Assembly: GCF_003148765.1 (NCBI RefSeq)
Contig: NZ_QGGV01000001.1
Coordinates: 827,637-891,636 of the forward strand
Length of the DNA stretch: 64,000 nt
Direction: 5' to 3'
DNA from: Silicimonas algicola
Lineage (GTDB): Bacteria > Pseudomonadota > Alphaproteobacteria > Rhodobacterales > Rhodobacteraceae
The notes under the pieces are model-generated. The model did no database searches, was not told the origin of the DNA, and saw nothing but the letters and a program-made list of their open reading frames with translations. The position numbers were made by a program, and so were the translations under genes. Position 1 is the first letter of the stretch; the number at the start of each line of letters is the position of its first letter. Shown piece by piece: positions 56,740 through 64,000 of this stretch.

Positions 56740-57886
56740 GCTGATCGGCATCCTCGCGCTCATGGCTCTGCCGGTCTGGGCGGACGATAAAGCGCGTATC
56801 GCGTATCTGGGAATCGAGGGCGACCCGTTCTACGAGCCGCAACCATTCTACACCGGCCTCTCACTCAAGGACATTCACCGCCCGATCGAGGGCGCTCGCC
56901 TGGCTTTCCGCGATGCGCGGGTGCTGGGACGGGCGTTGGGAGTGGAGTTCAATCTGGAGGAGGTTCTGGCGCCCCCCGGTGACGCAGCCGCCGCGCTGGA
57001 GACACTGCGATCCCAGCATCCTCTTGCCATTCTTCTCGACCTTCCGTCGGATCAGATGCAGGCCGTGCTGGAGGCGAGCGCCGAGACCGATCTGTTCATA
57101 AACATCCGTGACCCTGCCAACTATTGGCGCGAGGCCGGATGTGCGCCGGGTCTTCTTCACACGGTTCCGTCCCACGCAATGCTGTCGGATGCACTGGCGC
57201 AGCATCTCCGCGCGCAAGGCTGGGACGAGGTGCTGCTGCTCCACGGGCCGACGCAAGGCGACACCGAGCGCGCTGATGCAGTCCGGAAGTCTGCGGCAAA
57301 ATTCGGACTTGAGATCGTGGACGATCGGGCTTTCGAACTCACAAACGATCCGCGTCGACGTGATCGCAGCAACATGTTGCTGTTGACAGGCGGAGTGCGG
57401 CACGACGTGATCTGGTTGATCGATGAGCAAGGCGATTTTGGCCGCTACCTGCCGTTTGCAACACACGATGCGCGTCCCGTTGTCGGATCCGAAGGGCTGA
57501 CGCCGATGGCGTGGCACTGGACCTTCGAACGCTACGGAGCTCCGCAGTTGAACCAGAGATTCCGCAGAATCACCGATCGCGACATGAGTTCCGAGGATTG
57601 GGCCGGCTGGGCGGCGGTACGTGCGATCATGGATGCAGCAAGCGCGGTCCGGGGCACAGATCCGGTCGCGGTCAAAGCGGCGCTTCGGTCCGACAAGCTT
57701 GCAATCGATCTATACAAGGGCGTGCGCGGAAACTTCAGGGACTGGGACGGGCAATTGCGACAGCCGATCCTTCTGGCCACCCACAACGCCGTCATCGCCG
57801 TTGCGCCCGTCGAAGGCTTCGAGCACCAGTTCGATACGCTGGACACCTTGGGTCCCGACAGATCCGAGTCGAAGTGCAGTCGCTGA
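56729..57886 (+). CDS. ABC-type substrate-binding protein of PQQ alcohol system
   Basis: A 385-residue exported protein (leader LIGILALMALPVWA) with a Leu/Ile/Val-binding-like two-lobe fold. The starting segment ARIAYLGIEGDPFYEPQPFYTGLSL resembles proteins encoded beside PQQ alcohol dehydrogenases (TIGR03863 as I recall). It probably binds a substrate or product for an ABC importer whose other parts are not visible here. Starts 11 bases inside the propeller gene, which argues for a shared transcript. Confidence 0.87.
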   Translation: MIARLIGILALMALPVWADDKARIAYLGIEGDPFYEPQPFYTGLSLKDIHRPIEGARLAFRDARVLGRALGVEFNLEEVLAPPGDAAAALETLRSQHPLAILLDLPSDQMQAVLEASAETDLFINIRDPANYWREAGCAPGLLHTVPSHAMLSDALAQHLRAQGWDEVLLLHGPTQGDTERADAVRKSAAKFGLEIVDDRAFELTNDPRRRDRSNMLLLTGGVRHDVIWLIDEQGDFGRYLPFATHDARPVVGSEGLTPMAWHWTFERYGAPQLNQRFRRITDRDMSSEDWAGWAAVRAIMDAASAVRGTDPVAVKAALRSDKLAIDLYKGVRGNFRDWDGQLRQPILLATHNAVIAVAPVEGFEHQFDTLDTLGPDRSESKCSR

Positions 57887-58013
57887 AATGACTCGTTGCC
57901 GCACTCGAGGCGATAGACCTGGGACAAGCATCGCACTCCACGTATCAGTAATTCGCCCTGATGATCTATCTCCTTAGCGGAGCCTTGAGCATCAATATTC
58001 CCATGGAGCGTTC

Positions 58014-58513
58014 GTTCTGAACAAGTTGGGACTGCGTCGACATTCCCACGGCATCACTGTGACTACGGTCGTCGTGAAGCCTCGCTCGCGCGGCTGAGGT
58101 CCGCCGACCCCGCTGACAAGCCGCTCGTGAGCCCGAACCTCCTCAAGGATCCCGCCGACATGGCGACGATGGTCGCGGGGCAGCGCTTTTTCCTGCGCGC
58201 GTTCCAGACGGAACCTCTGGCGGGTCGGATCAAGCGGCTTGCCATCCCCAACCCTGAGCGCCTCGACGACGCGGCGCTCGAAGACCACTGCCGGCGCTTC
58301 GTAAAAGCAAACTACCACCCTGCCTCGACAGCCCGGATGGGCGCGGACGGCGATCCGATGGCGGTGCTCGACGCCCAGATGCGCGTGCGCGGAATAGAAA
58401 ACCTGCGCGTGGCCGACATGTCGGCGGTGCCCGACATCAACGCGGGCAATACCAACGCTCCTGCAATGATGTTGGGAGACCGCTGCGCAGAGTTTATCAA
58501 GAGCAAAGGGTGA
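58014..58513 (+). pseudogene. Remnant of GMC oxidoreductase, frameshifted
   Basis: Two reading frames together give the C-terminus of a choline-dehydrogenase-like GMC oxidoreductase. Bases 58014-58097 encode a stretch with SHGITVTTVVVKPRSRG, then the frame shifts and 58091-58513 encode a segment with YHPASTARMGADGDP and VADMSAVPDINAGNTNAPAMM, the catalytic His-Asn region. The FAD-binding N-terminal two-thirds is missing. Thus it cannot be functional. Confidence 0.8.
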
Positions 58514-58599
58514 CGTGCCCTGCTGCCGGTGTCGTCGAAAGTAGTTTAAGCGGGGCCGCAAGGGAGGCTGGCGGATGCTGTCTGCGCCACTCTCCCCGC

Positions 58600-58737
58600 C
58601 TTGGGGAATCCTGAGCTCTCTAAGCGGACAACTATCCCAGGCCCGCCATCAGCGGCCTCGATGAACTCGACGCCACAACCCTCAAGTGTTTCGCGCAGCC
58701 TGACTCCTGATCCAAGGGCGACCGAGGCCGCGCCCGT
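58600..58737 (-). pseudogene. Possible remnant of HTH regulator C-terminus
   Basis: On the minus strand, in the frame just after the rhodanese stop, the DNA can encode VRLRETLEGCGVEFIEAADGG, which resembles the common tail (ALEAAGVEFI..GGGVRLR) of small XRE-type regulators. The helix-turn-helix half is absent. This is a weak, composition-based call. Confidence 0.35.
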
Positions 58738-59331
58738 CTACGATCCTCCCGCGACCGTCAGGCCGAGCATCCGCCATCCCTGCATCCCCCAGCGGTAATA
58801 GCTTATCTTTTCGGCTGGATAGCCCGCCGCAATGATGCGTCGGATCGCTTCAGGAGACTGCCCGCACCAGGGGCCGTTGCAGAACATCACAAGAGCCGGA
58901 ATCGTGTCCGCGTCACATATGAAGCCCTCGAAATCCACTTCGCAGCCCAGTTCATGCAGGCGGTCTGCCATCTCGGTGTAGGGCATGTTGATGGACCCAG
59001 GGATCGTGCCGGTTTCCCAATCGGGACGAACACGACCATCGACCACAACCACATTCGGATCCTGCAGCGCCTGCAGCACTTCAAGTTCACCCACGGTCGT
59101 CACACCTTCTGCCGGTGTCATCGGTTGGATGCAGAAGTCCGGACAGGGCCGCGCGATCCGTGCGAAGTCACCTTCGATCACTGCCGCTGTATCCTGGGTG
59201 CGGGCAATCTCCACCGGTCCGGAAGGGGTCTGGATCGTCACCGATGGGATGGCCCGCGTGATATTGACCTGTTGCGCGGCGGCGGGTGCCGCGATGACCA
59301 GGATGATGGCAGCGCCTGCAAGACGTTTCAC
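58738..59331 (-). CDS. Rhodanese-like PQQ-associated protein
   Basis: A 197-residue exported protein: signal peptide VKRLAGAAIILVIAAPAAAQ (GTG start, AAAGGAC upstream), then a rhodanese domain with DPNVVVVDGRVRPDWETGTIPGSINMP and the active-site-like loop VMFCNGPWCGQSPEAIR. This matches the family with a CxxCW-type motif encoded near PQQ-dependent alcohol dehydrogenases (TIGR03865 as I recall). It is likely a periplasmic thiol or sulfur-handling helper of the quinoprotein or cytochrome. Confidence 0.86.
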   Translation of the reverse strand: MKRLAGAAIILVIAAPAAAQQVNITRAIPSVTIQTPSGPVEIARTQDTAAVIEGDFARIARPCPDFCIQPMTPAEGVTTVGELEVLQALQDPNVVVVDGRVRPDWETGTIPGSINMPYTEMADRLHELGCEVDFEGFICDADTIPALVMFCNGPWCGQSPEAIRRIIAAGYPAEKISYYRWGMQGWRMLGLTVAGGS

Positions 59332-60088
59332 GAAATGTCCTTTCGCCTGAGGGCTTCTTGATCGTACCGCATTCTCCCGCGAATGACACCGATCTCCTGG
59401 TCGCCGGTCGCGGGCGCGCAGGCCAGGGTTGCACCTCTGGGCGGCCGTGCTGGTCAAGACGGCGCTGCTCCATCAGGTTCGTGCGCTCACTCTGCAGGCG
59501 GATCTAGTGGCCGCCCCGGGTGAATGATGCCCACACGCCCACCTTTCTGGGGGTCGCTGCCGCCGTCCCGCTGGAGACCGCAGACGAGAGGCAGACTGGT
59601 CGTCTGAAAGGCGAACTGGTCGCCGTACTAGGACCGCAATCACTGCGACCGTCGAGGCAAAGAAGCCCCGCACGACTTGCGCTGGCGCGGGGCTTCAAGT
59701 GTCGGATGTCATGTGGAACACCCGAGGGGTGTATCGATGATATTCAGGTGAGCGTGGAAGGACCAGAAGATACAAAGGGTTGCTGGGTCTGGCGAACGCA
59801 GATCCTCGGGGCAACGCAGAGGCCTTAGCGCTTCAGCTCGGTGCGGAGGCCGGTTCGTCCGGGCTGCTGTTCGATCGCAAGTCCGCCGCTTGACGCAATG
59901 GGCTCCGACCTCAGATCTTCGTCGGCTGCCCACAACGCTCGCTCAAAGGTGGGGTAAGTTCATTGGCGAGCAACGATCTAGCCGAATCGGCGCCGACCAC
60001 AATGACGTGTGTGGCGGTCCTCGTAGTGAAGGGTTGCGTTAGCCCTCGTTGCCATCGCTCTGCGTTTGTCGCGAGCTCATCCGGAGTT
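59332..60088. other. Non-coding region with decayed gene pieces
   Basis: About 760 bases with no intact gene. On the minus strand, 59825-59951 has a short frame ending FERALWAADEDLRSEP...RTGLRTELKR that looks like the tail of a protein, possibly a histidine kinase-type ATPase domain, but without start. The hairpin at 59662-59696 is inside. The region is best read as decayed DNA downstream of the third TRAP operon. Confidence 0.45.
59662..59696 (-). terminator. Perfect 10-base stem-loop, possible terminator
   Basis: GAAGCCCCGC pairs fully with GCGGGGCTTC, loop 15 bases; on the minus strand the stem is followed by TTTGCC. It could end transcripts coming from the leftward TRAP operon, although it lies nearly 400 bases after the dctM stop. 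Confidence 0.5.
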
Positions 60089-61456
60089 TCATCCGTAGAC
60101 CATCGTCGGCAGCCAGGTCACAAGCGCGGGCAAGAAGACGATCGAAAGCACGACTGCGAGTTGGATGATGACGAAGGGAACGATGCCTCGATAAACGTCG
60201 CCTGTCGTAATTTCGGGCGGGGCCGCGCCCTTGAGGTAGAATAGCGAGAAGCCAACGGGCGGCGTTATGAAGGACGTCTGGAGCGCCACGGCGAAGACGA
60301 TCACGAACCAGATCGGATCGAAACCGAGCGCGACGATCACCGGACCGACCAGGGGCAGAAAGATCAACGTGATCTCGAGCCAATCGAGGAAAAAGCCCGC
60401 GAGGAAGGCGAAGAACAGCACCGTCAGCACGACTCCGGTCGCGCCGAAGGGAATTGCTTCCAGCGCGCGCTCTATCAACTGGTCCCCGCCGAGGCCGCGC
60501 ATCACCAAGGCAAAGGCGGTCGCCCCGATGAAGATACCGAAGATGAAGGCAGTCGTAAGCGTGGTCCGGACGGCGACGGTCCACAGGACTTCCAGGCTCA
60601 GGCGGCGGTTCAGGAACGCCAGAAGCGTCGCGCCGAAGGCGCCGATCCCGGACGCCTCCGTAGGCGTCGCGATGCCGAAGAAGATGGACCCGAGTACGGC
60701 AAGGATGAGCGCGAGTGGCGGAAGTACGGCGAGGAACGTGTCGAGGATCAGCCGCCAAGAAAACGGAAGGACGTTTTTGGGCTTCGGGGCGAGGCTCGGG
60801 CGGAGTGCCACCGCGATGACGACGTAGATCAGGTAGGCCAACCCGAGGAGGAGACCCGGGACAACGGCTCCCATGAAGAGCTCGCCCACGGAGAGGGAAA
60901 GCTGATCCGCCATGATGATGAGCATGATGGAGGGTGGGATGAGAATGCCGAGCGTCCCGGAGGCGGCCACCACGCCGGCAGCAAGGCGTTTGTCGTAACC
61001 CGCCTCGAGCATGATCGGCAGTGAGATCGTGGCCAGCAGGACAACCGACGCGCCGACGATCCCGGTGGAGGCGGCGAGCAGAATCCCGATGAGGACAACC
61101 GCCATCGCGAGACCGCCGCCGACCCGGCCCAGAGTCTCGGAGAAGGAGCGCATGAGCTTCTCCGCCAGCCCCGACTGATCGAGCATGAGCCCCATGAAGA
61201 CGAACATCGGCAGGGCGACCAGGACTGCGTTCTCCATCGTCGCGTAAATGCGCTGGACGATGATGCGGTAGTCGCGCCAGTCGTCGAAAAAAAGCGTTTC
61301 GACCTCGAAGCGCGAGTTGAGTTGCAGCGTGAGGATCGCCACGAGTAGCGAGGTTCCCGCCAGCGACCATGCCACCGGCACGCCGGTGAACAGGAAGCCG
61401 ATGAACATCACAAGCATCAGCAGCACAAGAAGTTCGTTCGCGGCGAGGCCGAGCAT
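60089..61456 (-). CDS. dctM: TRAP transporter large permease (DctM), mannitol/chloroaromatic type
   Basis: A 455-residue DctM-family permease, slightly longer than the first copy at 1017. It begins MLGLAANELLVLLMLVMFIGF and has the extra loop LFFDDWRDYRIIVQRIYATMENAVLVALPMFVFMG, which marks the branch transporting C4-dicarboxylate-like, mannitol or aromatic anions. Other blocks are STGIVGASVVLLATISLPIML and GTLGILIPPSIMLIIMAD. It is the last gene of the third TRAP operon in this window, 31 bases after dctQ. Confidence 0.92.
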   Translation of the reverse strand: MLGLAANELLVLLMLVMFIGFLFTGVPVAWSLAGTSLLVAILTLQLNSRFEVETLFFDDWRDYRIIVQRIYATMENAVLVALPMFVFMGLMLDQSGLAEKLMRSFSETLGRVGGGLAMAVVLIGILLAASTGIVGASVVLLATISLPIMLEAGYDKRLAAGVVAASGTLGILIPPSIMLIIMADQLSLSVGELFMGAVVPGLLLGLAYLIYVVIAVALRPSLAPKPKNVLPFSWRLILDTFLAVLPPLALILAVLGSIFFGIATPTEASGIGAFGATLLAFLNRRLSLEVLWTVAVRTTLTTAFIFGIFIGATAFALVMRGLGGDQLIERALEAIPFGATGVVLTVLFFAFLAGFFLDWLEITLIFLPLVGPVIVALGFDPIWFVIVFAVALQTSFITPPVGFSLFYLKGAAPPEITTGDVYRGIVPFVIIQLAVVLSIVFLPALVTWLPTMVYG

Positions 61457-61487
61457 CGTTACTGTCCCTTTTCCCTAGGTATCCAAT

Positions 61488-62042
61488 TCACCGGCTGATG
61501 CGCAGAAGTGAGATCATCCGAGCCGTGCGAGCCAAAGCCGCGAGGATGAGGAGACCCATGGCGAGCGGTATCACGGACTTCAGGATCCAGCGGTAGGGTA
61601 GGCCGCCCGGCGAGCGTGAGCGTTCGTTAAGGCGAAGCGAAAACTCGATAAAGTCGAAAGAGTCGAAAAGGATCACGCCTGCGAAGGGGATGACGAGGAC
61701 GAGCATCGCGAAGATCTCGATCTTGGCGCGCCGCCGTTTGTTCCAGTGCTCTGCCAAGACATCGACCCGCACATGCTGGTCATGGACGAGCGTGTAGGAC
61801 AGCCCCACCATGAAACCAAAGGCATAAAGGTGCCACTGAAGCTCCTCGAGCGCCACGATGGAGCCGCCGAGAAAGTAGCGCATCACGACGTTGGTGAGAA
61901 TGATCCCGATGAGGATGATCCAGGTCGCGTGCGCGAAGAGGCTGATGAAGCTTACGACGCCGTCGAGCGCACGCGAAATGAGCGGGTTGGGGGCAGCTTC
62001 GTCCACGATCGAGTCATGGTCATCTTCGATCAATCTGGACAT
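61488..62042 (-). CDS. dctQ: TRAP transporter small permease (DctQ)
   Basis: A 184-residue four-helix protein. The start MSRLIEDDHDSIVDE gives an acidic N-terminus before helix 1; the later EELQWHLYAFGFMVGLSYTLVHDQHVRVDV block is diagnostic of DctQ. It lies 42 bases after dctP. It pairs with the large permease encoded next. Confidence 0.9.
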   Translation of the reverse strand: MSRLIEDDHDSIVDEAAPNPLISRALDGVVSFISLFAHATWIILIGIILTNVVMRYFLGGSIVALEELQWHLYAFGFMVGLSYTLVHDQHVRVDVLAEHWNKRRRAKIEIFAMLVLVIPFAGVILFDSFDFIEFSLRLNERSRSPGGLPYRWILKSVIPLAMGLLILAALARTARMISLLRISR

Positions 62043-62084
62043 CCGCCGCCCCCCTCCCGCTTCAGCCGTGATTTCGCTCGATCC

Positions 62085-63170
62085 TTACTGCGAGGATTCG
62101 TCGTCCCACGTCCAGTCGCGTGGCAAGTAGCCGAGTTCGTGCCACGGCTGCATGCTTGCCTGGAACTCCTTCATCGCGGTGTAGACCTTGGCGAACTGCG
62201 GGTCGGCTGCACTCTCGCGATCCATGACGACTTCGGTCGCGTCGCGGAACGCTTGAAGCACGCCCTCGGGAAGCTGCTGCGCCGTGACGCCCTTCTCTTC
62301 GAAGGACGACAGAACCGGACCCTGAAGCGCCTCTCCGCGAGCCATGGCATAGAGGGTCCCGGCCATACAGGTTGTCTCGATGACCGACTGCGTCTGAGGC
62401 GACAGGCCGCTCCACACATCGGCGTTCACATAGAGGAACTGCGACGTCGACGGCTGGTGCCAGCCCGGCATGTGGTAGAATTTGGCCACCTGGAAGAAGC
62501 CGAGCTGTTCGTCCACCGTCGGCAGAGAGAACTCTGTCGCATCCAGCACGCCAGTCTCGAGCGCCTGGTAGAGCTCTCCGCCCGGAAGGACGGTCACGGA
62601 CATACCGAGTTCTTTCATGATCTCGCCACCGATGCCGGCGGCGCGGAACTTGAGGCCCGCAAGTTGGTCAACATTCTCGATCGGGAAGGTGAACCAGCCG
62701 GCAGCTTCCGGCGGGATCGTGCCGCAGAGGATGGGATAGACACCGAAGGGTTCGAAGGTTTCGCGCAGAAGCTCGTTACCACCGCCCTGGTACATCCAGG
62801 CGACATAGCCATGCGGTTCGAGGCCGAAGGGCGTCGCGCCGAAGAGCGCCGAGGCCGGAACCTGTCCGCGCTCGTAGCCCATCCAGCTGTAGCCGGCCTC
62901 AATTTGACCCGTCGCCGCGCTCTCGAATACGGCCAGCGCCGGGATCATGGCGCCGGGCTCGACGACCTCGAACTGAATCTTGCCGTCAGACACCTCCGCA
63001 AGGCGCTCGGCCACCCAGGGAAGAGTATCGCCGAGCGCAGTCAGCGTCGATGCGAAGCTGATTGGAACCGCCCAACGGACCTCGTCAATTTCGGCGACCG
63101 CGGGCACGGCCGTTGCCGCAAGAGCCGTAGCGACAATTGCGCCACCGGGTAACAGTTTCGATCTCATCAT
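62085..63170 (-). CDS. dctP: TRAP transporter substrate-binding protein (DctP)
   Basis: A 361-residue periplasmic protein. The signal peptide is within MMRSKLLPGGAIVATALAATAVPAVAE; GGGAGG lies 7 bases upstream of the first ATG. Mature protein has RWAVPISFASTLTALGD and LAGLKFRAAGIGGEIMKELG, where Arg in KFRAAG is the carboxylate-binding residue of the family. The middle has tryptophan-rich GYSWMGY and FYHMPGWHQPSTSQFLY, as in mannitol/chloroaromatic type binding proteins. Longer upstream frame is ignored because it lacks a leader. Confidence 0.92.
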   Translation of the reverse strand: MMRSKLLPGGAIVATALAATAVPAVAEIDEVRWAVPISFASTLTALGDTLPWVAERLAEVSDGKIQFEVVEPGAMIPALAVFESAATGQIEAGYSWMGYERGQVPASALFGATPFGLEPHGYVAWMYQGGGNELLRETFEPFGVYPILCGTIPPEAAGWFTFPIENVDQLAGLKFRAAGIGGEIMKELGMSVTVLPGGELYQALETGVLDATEFSLPTVDEQLGFFQVAKFYHMPGWHQPSTSQFLYVNADVWSGLSPQTQSVIETTCMAGTLYAMARGEALQGPVLSSFEEKGVTAQQLPEGVLQAFRDATEVVMDRESAADPQFAKVYTAMKEFQASMQPWHELGYLPRDWTWDDESSQ

Positions 63171-63533
63171 TGTTGTTCCTCCCTGATTTCTCATTCCGAC
63201 ACTATACGGGGGAGTGTCCAGAAGACCAGCAGGGGAAACAATCCTCCGTGTTCCGGAGTAGTCTTGGGGCTTATGACATGGTCCTTCCCACGACCTGTTC
63301 CACCGAAGCCGGGACCAGAGCGAGACGCCGACCGGCTGCCGCGCGAGCATTCGAAGCGCAGTCGCCCCGCGCGCTTCTCTGGGGGGCATCAAGACGGTAT
63401 TCGCGACGCCCCCTGTCCGGCAAGCTCGTGTCTGTCTCTCGGAGGTCCCGGCACCGCGTCCTGAGCCTCTTCAGCGGGTCGTGTCCTTCTTTATCGGCGG
63501 GTCGGATCGGGGGTGGGGGAGGAAAGTCAAAAT

Positions 63534-63650
63534 ATGAAAAACAACTCCATGCACGGAAGCGGAGTGACCCCCGCCCGGGACCTCGACGAACTGTTGACGC
63601 GTCTCGGAGGCTCGTCGTCCAGCGTCCTTACGACGGCTCTGAGTTCATGA
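63534..63650 (+). CDS. Small ORF, possible 38-residue peptide
   Basis: ATG preceded by GGGGAGGAAAG; encodes 38 residues, rich in Ser and Leu in its second half (RDLDELLTRLGGSSSSVL). It lies in otherwise decayed DNA, with no recognisable family and no neighbours to explain it. It may be a chance frame with a good ribosome site. Confidence 0.25.
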   Translation: MKNNSMHGSGVTPARDLDELLTRLGGSSSSVLTTALSS

Positions 63651-63845
63651 GCCGTCACGGACCCTCTGCGTCGAGACAGGAGCCGATTTTACGAGGGGTC
63701 TGACCGCCGTCGGCTTGGATGTGGACGAACACGTCCTGCGGGCTGGATGACGCGGCCGGGGCTCCAGGAAACGCTGCTGTGGCGGTCGTTCACCTTTGGC
63801 CCGTTCAGGCTTTGAAAGGCGACGTCTAAGAGATGCTGTCGCGTC

Positions 63846-63888
63846 TGGGTCCCCGGCTGATCGGCCGCAGGCTGCGCTCGCTCTCAGT
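63846..63888 (+). repeat. 43-base near-copy of lasso exporter gene segment
   Basis: Matches 30786-30828 at 40 of 43 positions, with a 25-base exact core. The copy in the exporter gene encodes the membrane-domain segment VGLRLIGRRLRPLSV. Flanks do not match. Read in the same frame it is part of a short frame (LGPRLIGRRLRSLSV) ending at a TGA. It is likely a remnant of a related exporter gene or a recombination scar. Confidence 0.65.
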
Positions 63889-63994
63889 GTCTCAAGGCAA
63901 GTTCTTCTGATGGTGTGGACGGCTCCACCCCGACGGCATCGCATTGTGCCATGTTGGTGCAGTGTGACAGCCAACAAAGGAAGGAGCCGACCAC

Positions 63995-64000
63995 ATGGAG
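63995..64000 (+). CDS. Start of a gene cut by window edge
   Basis: ATGGAG at the very end is preceded by AAGGAAGGAG 8 bases upstream, a strong ribosome site. Only two codons are visible. Decayed flanking DNA and its position make a mobile-element gene possible, but this cannot be judged here. Confidence 0.3.

Noticed and set aside
59825..59951. Possible histidine kinase C-terminus on the minus strand
   Set aside because: No start codon, no N or G boxes, upstream stop; kept only as a note in the gap description.
1..64000. CRISPR array, prophage or complete insertion sequence
   Set aside because: No regular spaced repeats, phage structural genes, transposase or paired terminal repeats were seen by eye.

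Overview
The window looks like a chromosomal segment of a high-GC marine-type alphaproteobacterium of the Rhodobacteraceae (Roseobacter group). The reasons are the dense TRAP transporter complement, a NdvB/ChvB-type cyclic glucan synthase, a PQQ alcohol dehydrogenase neighbourhood, a tRNA-Cys of bacterial form and strongly GC-ending codons. This placement is by gene content only. I saw no phage module, no CRISPR array and no complete insertion sequence.

Layout. 1-0.8 kb: truncated MFS transporter, then tRNA-Cys. 1-8.9 kb: two divergent solute-uptake units, a dapA-like/gntR/dctPQM operon reading left and a TAXI-type TRAP pair reading right, with a near-perfect palindrome between them that is a good candidate operator. 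8.9-15.2 kb: fatty acid desaturase, two small proteins (one with a ParB-like fold) and an RND adaptor/pump pair. 15.2-19.1 kb: a tight leftward operon for GDP-L-fucose (gmd, fcl) with a glycosyltransferase, a VanZ-like protein and a signal-less substrate-binding-like protein. 19.9-25.8 kb: a rightward five-gene envelope glycosylation cluster (GT-C membrane protein, GT2, GT4, methyltransferase, UPF0104-type membrane protein), partly of lower GC. 26.1-28.7 kb: a leftward four-gene phospholipid mini-pathway (PlsC-like, CdsA-like, small membrane protein, CDP-alcohol phosphatidyltransferase), recalling E. coli ynbAB.

29.0-36.9 kb is the most interesting part: a compact lasso-type RiPP cluster. It has a nucleotidyltransferase, ABC exporter, asparagine-synthase-like cyclase, a 50-residue precursor too short to be obvious, a PRMT-like methyltransferase with a PqqD-like tail, an HPr-kinase-like protein, a PqqD-like recognition protein and a B2 leader protease. 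Most genes overlap by 4 bases. The predicted core has Gly1 and Asp8 for a macrolactam, but no arginine, no aromatic residue and no C-terminal serine, so three tailoring-type enzymes have no obvious conventional target. GC content drops across the cyclase C-terminus, precursor and methyltransferase N-terminus, suggesting that the product-specifying part was exchanged as a unit.

37-51.7 kb: cupin, a small protein translationally coupled to a 2810-residue cyclic beta-1,2-glucan synthase, a PAS-GGDEF-EAL protein, a CPA1-type antiporter and a type II NADH dehydrogenase. 52-59.3 kb: a PQQ-dependent alcohol oxidation cluster (quinoprotein with the extra aspartate of lanthanide enzymes, di-heme cytochrome c, beta-propeller, ABC-type binding protein, rhodanese-like protein, cupredoxin-like protein, exported ankyrin protein), with a frameshifted GMC oxidoreductase remnant at its edge. 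60-63.2 kb: a third TRAP transporter (dctPQM). 63.2-64 kb: mostly decayed DNA, including a 43-base near-copy of part of the lasso exporter gene.
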